This document shows, piece by piece, positions 50,121 to 59,518 of a stretch of DNA of 64,000 nt. Below the pieces are notes generated by a model. The model was not told the origin of the DNA. It made no database searches and saw only the letters and a list, made by a program, of their open reading frames with translations. Each line of letters starts with the position of its first letter. Position 1 is the stretch's first letter. The translations under genes were made by a program, and so were the position numbers. Source of the DNA: Lysobacteraceae bacterium. Its GTDB lineage: Bacteria > Bdellovibrionota > UBA1018 > JAGTJX01. The stretch is taken from positions 1 through 64,000 of the forward strand of contig JAGTJX010000001.1 in NCBI GenBank assembly GCA_023657465.1. The letters are read 5' to 3'.

Positions 50121-50546
50121 TTATTTTTTAATCGTGATTTTGTATTTCCCGAATATCTGGACGTTGACTTCATCCTCGATATTCTTGAGGTCAGGAGGCA
50201 GTTTCTCAGATTTGTCGATCAACTCGACCTCTTTGCACCATTCCCAAAAGAGTCTAAGCGGTATCAGTCTCTTACGACTGTCCCTGATCCCTCGATAGTG
50301 GATTAAAAACTCTAAATACCTTCCGACATAGAATGAGCTAAGGTGCTCAAGCTTTGGATTAGAAATACCAGTTCGACGCACAAACTCGCTAAAACTGATA
50401 TCTGTGATGGAAACACCACTAGAGTTCAATAAATCGACCAATAGCTCAGAATAAAGAATGAGCGGCGCTTTTCCATCCTGCACTCTGTAATCCACATAGG
50501 CTCTCATAATCACTTCTAGCCCTTTGGTTTTTAGTTCTGTTTTCAT
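50121..50546 (-). CDS. 141-residue protein resembling an integrase N-terminal domain, element C
   Basis: All-helical, homologous to 5259-5657 (ISFSEFVRRTGISNPKLEHLSSFYVGRYLEFLIHYRGI). It has the look of a SAM-like core-binding domain with no catalytic domain. First gene of the right-end operon; possible recombination accessory. Confidence 0.65.
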   Translation of the reverse strand: MKTELKTKGLEVIMRAYVDYRVQDGKAPLILYSELLVDLLNSSGVSITDISFSEFVRRTGISNPKLEHLSSFYVGRYLEFLIHYRGIRDSRKRLIPLRLFWEWCKEVELIDKSEKLPPDLKNIEDEVNVQIFGKYKITIKK

Positions 50547-50806
50547 ACTGTCTGTTGCTCCTATAAATCGCCCGAAGGCGATGGGTTAAAGGTTCAATGA
50601 CAACAATTGAAAATGGGTTTGATTCTTGAAAGGCGCTCGCTATTTGATTCAAAACTCAGTAGCCAAATGTAGCCACGAAGTAGCCACCAAATCCTGCAAC
50701 TGATGATGAATGATTATGATTCTTGTTTTTCAGATCTAAAAAAGTCTCTGAAACCCGTTATAATTTCGCTGGCTTCGGAGCTTCTGATTTTGGGTTTGTT
50801 GAAAAA
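50547..50806. other. right end of element C
   Basis: 260 bp without a gene. Contains three GTAGCCA direct repeats (50659-50665, 50669-50675, 50680-50686) at about one helical turn, probable integrase arm sites, and ends in AAAAATGGTCGGG at the tRNA. Confidence 0.55.
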
Positions 50807-50884
50807 TGGTCGGGACGACTGGATTCGAACCAGCGACCTCTTGCACCCCAAGCAAGCGCGCTAGCCAGGCTGCGCTACGCCCCG
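50807..50884 (-). tRNA. tRNA-Pro (anticodon GGG)
   Basis: 78 nt including encoded CCA. Acceptor CGGGGCG/CGTCCCG, D arm GCGC/GCGC, anticodon stem CTTGC/GCAAG with loop TTGGGGT (anticodon GGG), T arm GCTGG-TTCGAAT-CCAGT. Its 3' end is the integration site of the whole element array; insertion of C preserves the full gene. Confidence 0.97.
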
Positions 50885-50939
50885 AAACCATTAGGTTTTA
50901 GGGATAGCCTACCCATGAATTCACCGTCAACTTGAATGT

Positions 50940-51827
50940 TTATTTGCAGCTGATTTCTGTGAGCTTGTACTCGCCTGATTTGACATATCTCAAATAAGGA
51001 CGCGGATAGTACAAGTCATTCGGGTTGAACTTAATCGGATGAACGCCACCTGCAAAAAGATCCGCACACAAAAACGCATCCTCATCCGTCGAGCCCTTCA
51101 CTGTTGCAATATAAGACTCAAGAGGAATATCCTGACCGTAGTAACTATAGGTTTTCTGATACGGACCCTCAGCACGATGTTTCACAATTTTATTAAACCC
51201 TGCCATTTGACAGATTTTATTCATGAACTTCTTTCTGCGTTCTTGTTTCTTAGAAATGCAATATGGATAGGAGAGGAAGCCCTGACCCTCTCCGAGATTG
51301 ACTTGATAATTTGTTGAAACAACAGCTGTACCGTCTGACATTTTTCTGTACGGATGGAAGATCTCTTTGAACCGCTCATTAATTTGGAATCCTTGAGCGA
51401 GAGCTTGAGTATTTGGACTCACTGTGAATTCCACTCTGAGGTCAAGAATCGTGTCACTCTGCTCTTTCGATAGGATTCTTGTGCTGATGTTTGAATCTGT
51501 GATCTCATTAATCTTCTGAAAATACTTCTCCTGGAACTCTCTTTGTTTACGATTCTTCGTCATTTCCTTCGTATAGGATTCTGTTTCAGAATGAACACGT
51601 GTGAGCGCAAGTCCTGAAACTTGAGCGCGGCCTTCTTTGAGTGCTCTATTCACCAGTTCAGTCTGATCTTCTTGTACGGTCTCAGGTTTGAGCTTGATCA
51701 GAATGTCTTGTGTGTAGACATAAATTTTCTGTGATCCTTGAGGGATCGTCTGAATCAAATCAGGAATAGAATAAGTCGTTTGAGCCTGAACATTGGACAA
51801 CGATAATAGTAGGAATAAAGCATTCAT
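50940..51827 (-). CDS. secreted protein of unknown function
   Basis: 295 residues with a short signal peptide (residues 1-15, ending VQAQ). Mature part rich in charged helices (TKEMTKNRKQREFQEKYF) and a C-terminal half with paired cysteines. I recognise no family. First chromosomal gene after the tRNA; it overlaps nothing and ends at 50940. Confidence 0.7.
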   Translation of the reverse strand: MNALFLLLSLSNVQAQTTYSIPDLIQTIPQGSQKIYVYTQDILIKLKPETVQEDQTELVNRALKEGRAQVSGLALTRVHSETESYTKEMTKNRKQREFQEKYFQKINEITDSNISTRILSKEQSDTILDLRVEFTVSPNTQALAQGFQINERFKEIFHPYRKMSDGTAVVSTNYQVNLGEGQGFLSYPYCISKKQERRKKFMNKICQMAGFNKIVKHRAEGPYQKTYSYYGQDIPLESYIATVKGSTDEDAFLCADLFAGGVHPIKFNPNDLYYPRPYLRYVKSGEYKLTEISCK

Positions 51828-51843
51828 ATCGCTGTGCGATATA

Positions 51844-52494
51844 TCAAAGCTCTTCGAGATCGTCTAGGAAAGTCTTCTCAGAGAGTAGTCTATCGCAGAT
51901 CTGTTGACCTAAGTTTCGGCCAGCAATCACATCAGATGGATGGTGAACGCCACCTAAGACTCTCAACTCCCCAATACGCTTGCCCCAGGCCTTGAGCTCC
52001 TTCGCCTTCTTAGGGAATACTTCAGCGAGTAAGCAAGCTCCGGCCACTCCCATCACTGAATGTGAGCTCGGATAAGCCTTAGCTCCACCTGGCTTGGTAA
52101 TGCAAGGTTTTAGAGTCTGATCCACATTGAAGGGTCTGGGTCTCATGTACTTGGACTTAAAATGTCCAGAAACACGGTCTGCAAAATCAAACACTTCGCC
52201 GAAGAGTTCGCCTGCTTTTTTGATTTCTGCATCTGTGAGTTTGCCATTCTTACCGCCGAAAAGTGCTTTAAGAGTGGGTGCAGACATTGAATCTGCTAAC
52301 TTACATTCTTCTTCGGTTCGATTCTTTTGATAATCATGAAGGATTTTGAAGTCTTTTTTCTCTTCGACACTTCCTTCTTCGGGAGGATTCGCTAGATTGA
52401 ATTCTTTGGATTTGATTTCAGTCCATTCTGCTGCCCAACCAGAGAGATGGAAAAACGATACAAATAATACAAAAACTGATTTTTTAAATTTCAT
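51844..52494 (-). CDS. PAP2-family acid phosphatase
   Basis: 216 residues with a signal peptide (1-20). The class A acid phosphatase/PAP2 signature is complete: KYMRPRPF, AYPSSHSVMG and a third motif ELRVLGGVHHPSDV. These periplasmic enzymes remove phosphate from small esters or lipids. The gene lies 16 bp upstream of the 50940 gene on the same strand. Confidence 0.88.
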   Translation of the reverse strand: MKFKKSVFVLFVSFFHLSGWAAEWTEIKSKEFNLANPPEEGSVEEKKDFKILHDYQKNRTEEECKLADSMSAPTLKALFGGKNGKLTDAEIKKAGELFGEVFDFADRVSGHFKSKYMRPRPFNVDQTLKPCITKPGGAKAYPSSHSVMGVAGACLLAEVFPKKAKELKAWGKRIGELRVLGGVHHPSDVIAGRNLGQQICDRLLSEKTFLDDLEEL

Positions 52495-52534
52495 TCAGCC
52501 CTCCTGAATACTGGATTATTTAGCCGAACGCAGG

Positions 52535-54202
52535 TTAAAGTTCCATGACTATTGGAAGGACAACTGGCTTTTTGCCAATGTTAGTTTTAAAGAAACGTCT
52601 GAGTTCGACACGCACTTGCTCTTGAAGATCGAAGCTATAATCCCCATCCTGAAGGCTTGACTCATACTGTCTAATCACTTCTTTCACGCGCACCTTGGCT
52701 TCCTCAATCAGAAAACCTTCCAAGCTCTCGTGGACTAAACCTTTAGAAATAATTTCAGGCTCTGAGAGAACCTTGCGATTCTCTTGATCACGCACGAGGA
52801 GTGCAAACACAATTCCTGTCTCACCCATGAGTCTACGGTCTTTGAGAATGAGCTTTGAGATATCTCCGCCATCACGGCCTTCAACAAAAATTCTCTCTTC
52901 TTGGAAGTGTTCAACGAATCTCATTTTATCTTTTGTAAACTCGAGAAGATCTCCATTAGTAGAGAGTCTCACTTGTGTGTCTTTCATTCCGCATTCCTTA
53001 GCAAGAGCTGCGTGGAATACGAGGTGTCTATACTCACCGTGAACAGGGATGAAGAACTTGGGTCTCACGGCTTCGATCATTTTCTTAAGCTCAGGACGAG
53101 TCGCATGTCCTGAGACGTGGATCTCTTGCACGGATTCATAGAGTACTTGTGCACCTGATTTGAAAAGTTGATTCACCATGCGAGAGATGGGTTTCTCATT
53201 CCCTGGAATGAACTTAGAACTCAGGACTACTAGATCTTCTGGCTTAAGCTTAATGCTCTTATGATCTCCGTAAGCAATACGGTTAAGAGCTGCACCGAAT
53301 TCGCCTTGGCAACCACTCGAGATGACAATGGTGTTCTTGCGATCATAGTTTTCAATAGAATCTGTAGGAATGAGGAGTGACTCTGAACCCTTGAAGTATT
53401 GAGACTCAAACGCGAGTCTCACGTTCTGTTCCACACTACGACCACAGAGTGCAATCTTCTTACCCATCTTGCGTGCGAGATCGAAGATCTGTCCCATTCT
53501 CCCTACATTGGATGAGAATAGTGAAATGATCAGAAGCCCTTTCTGATCATTCATGAGCTGCTCGAACTTCTTCTGGATGATGTTTTCGCTAGGCTGATGT
53601 TCACACTTCTCGACATTTGTAGAATCAGAGAGAAGAAGTAGTACACCTTGATCGCCCGCTTCTTTGAATACGGAGAGATCAAGTTCAGATCCGAAGAATG
53701 GTGTCGGATCAATTCTAAAATCTCCCGTGTGAATGATCTTACCCATATCTGTTTCAATGATGAGTGCTGCTGCATCGACGATGGAGTGATTCACAGAAAC
53801 TGTTTTGATTTTGAAACTACCCACTTGAATCGTGTCACCGGGGTGGAAAACTTTCAGCTCGGTACGATCGAGAAATCCTGACTCTGTGAGACGCTCTCGC
53901 ACCATAAGTGCAGTGAAAGGAGATGCCCAGATCGGAGACTGTAAACCTGCCTTGATGGCAAAAGAGAGAGAGCCAATATGATCTTCATGTCCGTGAGTGA
54001 GCACGAATCCACGGAACTTATCTTTCCTTGCAACAACATACGAGAAGTCAGGAATGATGAAGTCCACACCGAAGTGATCGAGCTCAGAGAAGAGAAGACC
54101 ACAATCAACCAAGAACAAATCCTGATCATCTTCGATGACCATGCAATTCATTCCAATTTCGCCAAGGCCACCCAAGGGAAGTACTTTTACAGCTCCGCTC
54201 AT
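52535..54202 (-). CDS. rnj: ribonuclease J
   Basis: 555 residues: metallo-beta-lactamase domain with the zinc motif LTHGHEDHIG (about 75-84), VNHSIVDAAA and IIHTGDFRIDPTP, beta-CASP domain, PVHGEYRHL, and a C-terminal domain of about 100 residues. RNase J has 5'-3' exo- and endonuclease activity in RNA processing and decay. The start overlaps the end of udk by 4 bp. Confidence 0.94.
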   Translation of the reverse strand: MSGAVKVLPLGGLGEIGMNCMVIEDDQDLFLVDCGLLFSELDHFGVDFIIPDFSYVVARKDKFRGFVLTHGHEDHIGSLSFAIKAGLQSPIWASPFTALMVRERLTESGFLDRTELKVFHPGDTIQVGSFKIKTVSVNHSIVDAAALIIETDMGKIIHTGDFRIDPTPFFGSELDLSVFKEAGDQGVLLLLSDSTNVEKCEHQPSENIIQKKFEQLMNDQKGLLIISLFSSNVGRMGQIFDLARKMGKKIALCGRSVEQNVRLAFESQYFKGSESLLIPTDSIENYDRKNTIVISSGCQGEFGAALNRIAYGDHKSIKLKPEDLVVLSSKFIPGNEKPISRMVNQLFKSGAQVLYESVQEIHVSGHATRPELKKMIEAVRPKFFIPVHGEYRHLVFHAALAKECGMKDTQVRLSTNGDLLEFTKDKMRFVEHFQEERIFVEGRDGGDISKLILKDRRLMGETGIVFALLVRDQENRKVLSEPEIISKGLVHESLEGFLIEEAKVRVKEVIRQYESSLQDGDYSFDLQEQVRVELRRFFKTNIGKKPVVLPIVMEL

Positions 54203-54819
54203 GAGCGTGTTTTTCCGGTATTGAGAACTCGAATGATTTGGGATGCAATCACATCTGCAGCCATGTCGGTTTCTTCACCAACGATGATGTCTGCATACTT
54301 GCGAGTGGGCTCGAGATACATTTGATACATTGGTCTCACCGTATCGTAATACTGCCTGATGATCTGATCGAGCGATCGGCCACGCTCACGGACATCTCGA
54401 TGCAGTCTTCTAATAAACCTAATGTCTGACTCCACATGGAGATAAACCTTGAGATCGAACATCGATCTGATCTCTTCATTCCAAAGAGTGAAAATTCCTT
54501 CGACCAGAAGTACATCACAAGGTCCAATCCATTCTACTTCTGCCTTACGGCTTGAAATTTTGTAGTCGTAAGTAGGGACAGGGACTTTGTTCCCAGCCTT
54601 GATCCTTGCAAGATGGTCTTTGAGTAATGGCCAATCGAATGCTTCTGGATGATCGAAGTTAGACTCACCATGAATCCTAAGGCTCGCTGGAGGAGATGGC
54701 AAATAGTAAGAATCTTGGCTGAGGACAGCAACTCGGGGACTACCGACTAGTTTGGTGATTTTTTCGGTAAAGGTTGTTTTGCCTGAACCCGAACCACCTG
54801 CGATTCCAACGATGTACAT
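54199..54819 (-). CDS. udk: uridine kinase
   Basis: 206 residues from ATG 54819 (ATG 54837 is also open). P-loop GGSGSGKT, SQDSYYLP, NFDHPEAFDW, VEGIFTLW and RLHRDVRERGRSLDQII are all typical of uridine/cytidine kinase, which phosphorylates uridine and cytidine in salvage. Co-transcribed with rnj. Confidence 0.92.
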   Translation of the reverse strand: MYIVGIAGGSGSGKTTFTEKITKLVGSPRVAVLSQDSYYLPSPPASLRIHGESNFDHPEAFDWPLLKDHLARIKAGNKVPVPTYDYKISSRKAEVEWIGPCDVLLVEGIFTLWNEEIRSMFDLKVYLHVESDIRFIRRLHRDVRERGRSLDQIIRQYYDTVRPMYQMYLEPTRKYADIIVGEETDMAADVIASQIIRVLNTGKTRS

Positions 54820-54867
54820 GGGATTTTTTGATAGCACATCCAGTCACGTCCCGCTAGAGTAGACTGA

Positions 54868-55626
54868 GTGAGCACCCCTAGGCGATTCCTAGTCGATAAG
54901 ATCCCCACTGAACGCATGGCGATTACGCTGAGTTCGGAGGAATCCCACCATGCCATTAAAGTATTAAGACTAACTGAAGGCGACTCAGTATTCGCTGTTG
55001 ATGGCAAAGGCTCGGGTGTTCTTGGGGTTATCCAAATTCATAAAGGATCTAAGTCCGAAGTAAAAATAGCTGCCACGGCTGCGGCAACCAAAGAATCTCC
55101 TGGATCTGTTATTCCTGTTCACATCACGATGGCCATCCTTAAGGGAGATGCCATGGATTTTGCGATCGAAAAATGCGTTGAGCTTGGGATCGAATCCATC
55201 ACTCCAGTCGTAACTGATCATACCGTCGTACAGATTAAGAAAAAAGGAAGCGAGAGCTTCCAATCCCGGTTTCAAAACATTTCTGATCAATCCCTCAAGC
55301 AATGTGAAAGGCTCACTCGTATGGTGGTTCACCCGCCTATGAGTTTGGAAGAACAACTCTCCAAGCTCAGCGACGTGACTGTCTTCTGGTTATCAGAACG
55401 CGCTGAAAACGGAAAAACTCTCTCAAAAACAGTGTTGGAAACTTCTCTTCCCTTACACATACTCTCTGGCCCTGAAGGCGGATGGAGTAAACTAGAACAG
55501 GAGCTTCTCATCCGCTCCAAAAACATTATTCCTGTAAGTCTCAGTCCTCTCATTCTCAGAGGAGAAACATCCGTGATCGCTGCTGCAGCAATCGCTGGAG
55601 AAACTCTCAGATCTAAGTTAAGGTAA
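54868..55626 (+). CDS. rsmE: 16S rRNA m3U1498 methyltransferase RsmE
   Basis: 252 residues, GTG start. N-terminal PUA-like domain (ESHHAIKVLRLTEGD) and C-terminal SPOUT knot with ILSGPEGGWS and SLSPLILRGETSVIAA (family: LGxRILRxETA). RsmE methylates U1498 of 16S rRNA. Divergent from udk. Confidence 0.92.
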   Translation: MSTPRRFLVDKIPTERMAITLSSEESHHAIKVLRLTEGDSVFAVDGKGSGVLGVIQIHKGSKSEVKIAATAAATKESPGSVIPVHITMAILKGDAMDFAIEKCVELGIESITPVVTDHTVVQIKKKGSESFQSRFQNISDQSLKQCERLTRMVVHPPMSLEEQLSKLSDVTVFWLSERAENGKTLSKTVLETSLPLHILSGPEGGWSKLEQELLIRSKNIIPVSLSPLILRGETSVIAAAAIAGETLRSKLR

Positions 55627-55633
55627 AACTCAA

Positions 55634-56278
55634 ATGCAAGAAAACGAAACCTTAAAATTCAAACCCATCAATGACGGCCTAGGTTTTCATCCATTTTCAG
55701 ACGGCCTACCTTACGCACCTCACACAAAAGGAACACCATCGAAGGTCACCCCTACGCTCCCGAAACCACAAGCTCCATTCATCTCACTACCCAAGTTAGA
55801 GAATCGCCAGTCTACTCTCAGAAAAATTGAACCACCTGCATTTCAAAAGAAGTGGATTGAAGAAAAAATCTTAGGTGATCCTACAGCCTTTTACGCTATG
55901 AAACGCATCACTGCTTTTACCGTTGATACGTTATTGAGCCTCTGCCTTGTATCGCTAGGTTTTGCAGGAATCACTGAGATGACCGGCATTGGATTAGATG
56001 GATCAGAACCACAGATGTTTTTCTTAATTGCGACTTCACTCTTTTTTGGACTCAACCACATACTCATCACTCTTCAAGATTTATTATTCGGAACAAGCTT
56101 CGGCAAGCACTTCGTAGGACTTGAGTTCAACGCCAGCTCTGGAAAAGTATTCTTAAGAGCTGTTCTTTTCCCACTGAGCTTACTACCAGTGGGACTTGGA
56201 ATTCTTTATATGTTTTTTGATTCCAAGAAGCGCATGCTCCACGACGTCCTTTCAGGAGCTCAACCCGTTGAAAAGTAA
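55634..56278 (+). CDS. RDD-family membrane protein
   Basis: 214 residues: polar, proline-rich N-terminal third, then an RDD domain ([21 protein letters not shown], two further membrane segments, [22 protein letters not shown]). The family is mostly of unknown function. Eight bases after rsmE; overlaps the next gene by 11 bp. Confidence 0.8.
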   Translation: MQENETLKFKPINDGLGFHPFSDGLPYAPHTKGTPSKVTPTLPKPQAPFISLPKLENRQSTLRKIEPPAFQKKWIEEKILGDPTAFYAMKRITAFTVDTLLSLCLVSLGFAGITEMTGIGLDGSEPQMFFLIATSLFFGLNHILITLQDLLFGTSFGKHFVGLEFNASSGKVFLRAVLFPLSLLPVGLGILYMFFDSKKRMLHDVLSGAQPVEK

Positions 56279-56744
56279 GGTTTTGTCACCCGAGAAGCTC
56301 AAGTCAGTGCTTGCTAAACTTCGCTCTAAGAAAAAAAAAATCGTGTTCACTAATGGCTGCTTCGACATCCTTCACGTAGGGCACGTGACTTATCTCCAAC
56401 AAGCCAAAGATTGTGGAGATGTATTGGTAGTGGCCCTGAACTCAGATGGGTCAGTACGGAAACTCAAAGGCTCAACGCGTCCTGTTAATACTTTAAAAGA
56501 CCGCATCGCTGTGATTTCTGCCCTTGAATCAGTCGACTACGTGACTTTCTTCTCTGATGAAACCCCTAAGAAACTGATTGAAACCCTTTCGCCTAACGTC
56601 TTGGTCAAAGGAGGAGATTGGAACCCTGCTCAGATCGTAGGTTCAGAGCATGTGCTGAAGCAAGGCGGGAGAGTCAAATCACTCCCCTTCGTTAAAGGCA
56701 AGAGCACCTCTAATCTCATTCAGAAAATTATCGAAACCACCTAG
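56268..56744 (+). CDS. rfaE2: D-glycero-beta-D-manno-heptose 1-phosphate adenylyltransferase
   Basis: 158 residues from TTG 56268, chosen for AGGAG nine bases upstream. Nucleotidyltransferase motif [37 protein letters not shown] and [13 protein letters not shown] fit the C-terminal half of HldE (RfaE2). Makes ADP-heptose for lipopolysaccharide, so the host is a Gram-negative with heptose-containing core. The kinase half is not in view. Confidence 0.9.
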   Translation: MKSKVLSPEKLKSVLAKLRSKKKKIVFTNGCFDILHVGHVTYLQQAKDCGDVLVVALNSDGSVRKLKGSTRPVNTLKDRIAVISALESVDYVTFFSDETPKKLIETLSPNVLVKGGDWNPAQIVGSEHVLKQGGRVKSLPFVKGKSTSNLIQKIIETT

Positions 56745-56776
56745 CTTTTATTTATTTAATATGTAATTAAGCACTC

Positions 56777-57181
56777 ATGGGAAAAACAATACTACTATCT
56801 ATAGTCTTACTCTTACAAACCACTTCATCTTTTGCGTTTCACTCAACGCTCACTTGCAAAGCGATCAACGACTATTCAAACAACATGACACTCAGAGTGA
56901 CTAACAAAATCTTAAAGCGCATTGATCGAAACACAAGTGCGGTAGATGCTCCTGTAATGTACTTCGATCGCCATAATGATGACAAAACTCATATGGTCTA
57001 CGTCACTGAATCAAAAATGGGACACGACATTGCTCTCCCCACACGTGACTGGGAGCCAAGAGATGAATACATACTCGGAGTAGAAATGGTCATTGGCGAG
57101 CGAGAAGTTGTGAATCGCATCCCTGAGAAGAAAGTAACGAAGTACAAATGCATTACAGCACCTACACTTACGGGTTTTTAA
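56777..57181 (+). CDS. secreted protein, first of a tandem pair
   Basis: 134 residues, signal peptide 1-20 (ending SFAF), mature part STLTCKAINDYSNNMTLRVTNK..., YFDRHNDDKTHMVYVTES, ...IALPTRDWEP. Homologous to the next gene. Two cysteines at the ends of the mature part could form one disulphide. Unknown function. Confidence 0.7.
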   Translation: MGKTILLSIVLLLQTTSSFAFHSTLTCKAINDYSNNMTLRVTNKILKRIDRNTSAVDAPVMYFDRHNDDKTHMVYVTESKMGHDIALPTRDWEPRDEYILGVEMVIGEREVVNRIPEKKVTKYKCITAPTLTGF

Positions 57182-57567
57182 TCTTACTTTTCTGCTCTAT
57201 ACATGCCACCGCTCTAGCGGATTTCTCAACGCTTGAGTGCAAAGGGGTGAACGATGCAGAGAACAGACTTACGTTGCATGTACAAAACAAACGCATGAAG
57301 CGTATGCGCCAACTCAAGAGGACTCTTGAGTTATCCTTCGATAGATTCAATGACGATCAAACCTTCATGGTCTATGCCACTCAAGCCACAGATGTAGGAA
57401 TGGAGATCGCGCTCCCTACTTTAAACTGGGAGCCTTTTCATGAACCTAAACGCTTTATGAATATGAATTTAGAAATGGGCGAACGCTTCGTCATGAACGA
57501 TGTTCCACAGAAAAAAGTAGTTAAATATAATTGCAGATTAGTACCAAGCTTAAGTCCGCACTTCTGA
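57148..57567 (+). CDS. secreted protein, second of a tandem pair
   Basis: 139 residues with a signal peptide (FLILLFCSIHATALA) and a mature part STLECKGVNDAENRLTLHVQNK..., SFDRFNDDQTFMVYATQA, ...IALPTLNWEP, clearly a paralogue of the preceding gene. It starts inside the 3' end of its twin (34-bp overlap). Confidence 0.7.
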   Translation: MHYSTYTYGFLILLFCSIHATALADFSTLECKGVNDAENRLTLHVQNKRMKRMRQLKRTLELSFDRFNDDQTFMVYATQATDVGMEIALPTLNWEPFHEPKRFMNMNLEMGERFVMNDVPQKKVVKYNCRLVPSLSPHF

Positions 57568-57571
57568 AAGA

Positions 57572-58081
57572 TTACCATTTGAGCAAACGATGAAAAATCG
57601 CAATTGAAGTGAACGATACACCCCAAGCAACGCAGACAAAAAAAGCAGGTCCTCTAGGAATTGCTGCAACATAAATATCTCTGAAAGACTGGAGATAGAG
57701 ATTGATCCAGAAAATCCAAGTGAAGATTCCCCAAGTAGCTCCAACACCTAAGAGTGGGAAAAACTTATTAGTGCCAGTGAAGTGACCGAATAGGATTCCC
57801 CAGAAAACTGAGAAGAGTTCGATCGAGATAATGCCTGGAAAAATTCCAGCAACTGAATTGATCTCAAGGGCTTTTGAACCGATAAATGGAAGCGCTGCTA
57901 CCTTGACCGGATACCACATGTCCATGCCGGAAGTTTTACAGAGAATCATTCCGAAGAGGATCATCACGACACTTGCAACTACACCCGCTAATGCTCCCGC
58001 CATCCAACGAGAGGGATCCCTACGTAACCAAATAGCGACGATATCGAGGTCTTTTTCAACTGCTTCAGAGTTCATGTTCAT
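57572..58081 (-). CDS. membrane protein of unknown function
   Basis: 169 residues with four hydrophobic segments (about 25-48, 58-72, 80-108, 140-165). No recognised family. It lies 18 bp downstream of another minus-strand membrane protein gene and is probably co-transcribed with it. Confidence 0.65.
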   Translation of the reverse strand: MNMNSEAVEKDLDIVAIWLRRDPSRWMAGALAGVVASVVMILFGMILCKTSGMDMWYPVKVAALPFIGSKALEINSVAGIFPGIISIELFSVFWGILFGHFTGTNKFFPLLGVGATWGIFTWIFWINLYLQSFRDIYVAAIPRGPAFFVCVAWGVSFTSIAIFHRLLKW

Positions 58082-58099
58082 AGAAAGCTAGGATAACAC

Positions 58100-58516
58100 C
58101 TAGATTTTTCGGGTGGAAGCATGTTTTCGTTTTTGACGCGCCCATACAATTCTATCTTGAATGGGTCCAAAAACAATTGCAGCAAAAGCTCCACTGAAGA
58201 ATAAAGGCAACCAGAGGATCAAAGTTGTTTTGACGTCGCGCATCCAAGGACAAAAAATCAAGCTTGCCCCATGAAACATCGTCCAAAATAGAAGCCACAT
58301 TCTTGGAGTCGACTTAAAAATACTCTTAAAACCACTCTTCTGCTCAGCCGAAAGTAAGGTCATGAGGACAGCAAGGTTAGTGATATTTGAACACAGAATA
58401 GAAAGAAGGATTTGCTCTAGAGTCAAATCTGTAAAAGTCTGATTGACAATCACTGTAAGGATCGAAAAAAACGTACCCATAACAAATGCGCTCATGAAGG
58501 TAGTGTCGCCTTTCAA
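58100..58516 (-). CDS. membrane protein of unknown function
   Basis: 138 residues with four hydrophobic segments and a basic C-terminus. No recognised family. Divergent from the amidohydrolase gene. Confidence 0.6.
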   Translation of the reverse strand: MKGDTTFMSAFVMGTFFSILTVIVNQTFTDLTLEQILLSILCSNITNLAVLMTLLSAEQKSGFKSIFKSTPRMWLLFWTMFHGASLIFCPWMRDVKTTLILWLPLFFSGAFAAIVFGPIQDRIVWARQKRKHASTRKI

Positions 58517-58549
58517 CCCTTACGTTGCAATGGTAAAAGACTCACCGTC

Positions 58550-59506
58550 ATGATCATCGACTCACACACACATGTTTTTCCTGACCCACTTCGTGAGTAT
58601 TACGAAGAAGGAAGAAACACCGTAAAAACTTTTCTTCCGCTTCCGAATTGGTCTGAACTGAGACAACTCGGACGCACACTTCTCACAGGATATTCGGAAT
58701 CACTCCAGAAGTCTCAGCCCATGATGCGCTACTTGCCAGAAGCGTTGCGATCGACACTCGACGTAGTGGGCTCCTTGGGCTCAATCCCCTCCCTCTTTGT
58801 TGAGTCTTCGGTCACTGATCTCAAACAAAAAATGGAAAAGCATCACATCGCAAAATCAATCGTGATTCCTCATCCGCCTTTTGCAACGAATGAATTCGTA
58901 TTAAGCGTATGCAAAGACGACCCTTCCCTGATTCCTGTCGCTTACATTGTACCTGAAACACTGAAACCATCTCAGACACTGAGAAGACTAGTCGACGAAG
59001 AAAACGTGAAGGCACTCAAGCTTCATCCCGCATCAGACGGAGACCTCCCTTCATCGCCGAGATACCGAGCACTCATTAAAACTGCGGGTGATCTTGGAAT
59101 CCCCATCATCCTTCACACAGGTTGCGTGCATGTCGGTCCACTTTATAAGAATCCAGACCTTGGGCGTGTAGAGCATTTCGTTCCCTGGTTTAAGAATTTT
59201 CCAGAGCAGAAGTTCTTGCTTGCACACATGAACTTCCACGAACCCGAGCGAGCTCTAGAGCTCTGTCAGGAGTTCCCGAATCTTTTTGTGGATACATCCT
59301 GGCAGCCAGCAGAGATCATCGGTGAAGCAGTGAAGAAAATCGGCAGTGATAGAATTCTCTTTGCATCCAATTGGCCACTGATGGGTAGAAGCATCGATGT
59401 GTCTATCCGTCGAATTGATGACGCTGTTACTAGCGGCTTTATATCGAAGTCCGACTCTGAGCTCATTTTGGGGTTAAACGCAGTGAAGTTTTTAAATATT
59501 AAATGA
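58550..59506 (+). CDS. amidohydrolase-family (TIM-barrel) metal-dependent hydrolase
   Basis: 318 residues: metal site IDSHTHVFPD at the N-terminus, KALKLHPASDG, PIILHTGCVHVGP, KFLLAHMNFHEPERAL, and ILFASNWPLMG near the C-terminus (the usual Asp is replaced by Asn). Amidohydrolase 2 family; decarboxylase or lactonase-like substrates are typical, not determinable here. Confidence 0.85.
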   Translation: MIIDSHTHVFPDPLREYYEEGRNTVKTFLPLPNWSELRQLGRTLLTGYSESLQKSQPMMRYLPEALRSTLDVVGSLGSIPSLFVESSVTDLKQKMEKHHIAKSIVIPHPPFATNEFVLSVCKDDPSLIPVAYIVPETLKPSQTLRRLVDEENVKALKLHPASDGDLPSSPRYRALIKTAGDLGIPIILHTGCVHVGPLYKNPDLGRVEHFVPWFKNFPEQKFLLAHMNFHEPERALELCQEFPNLFVDTSWQPAEIIGEAVKKIGSDRILFASNWPLMGRSIDVSIRRIDDAVTSGFISKSDSELILGLNAVKFLNIK

Positions 59507-59518
59507 TAAACTGAAAAC

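Larger units (their letters stand above)
28486..50806. mobile_element. conjugative integrative element C with YcaO-peptide locus
   Basis: Left end AAAATGGTCGGG at 28486, right end AATGGTCGGG at 50805 overlapping the intact tRNA-Pro. It carries integrase, excisionase, a complete minus-strand T4SS operon (30.4-41.3 kb), the YcaO/peptide/two-component operon, serine resolvase and right-end small genes. As the element nearest the tRNA it is likely the latest arrival. Confidence 0.85.

Noticed and set aside
50723..50935. A 70-residue plus-strand frame containing RLDSNQRPLAPQASALARL
   Set aside because: This is the antisense translation of the tRNA-Pro gene, a well-known false protein; the tRNA on the minus strand explains it.
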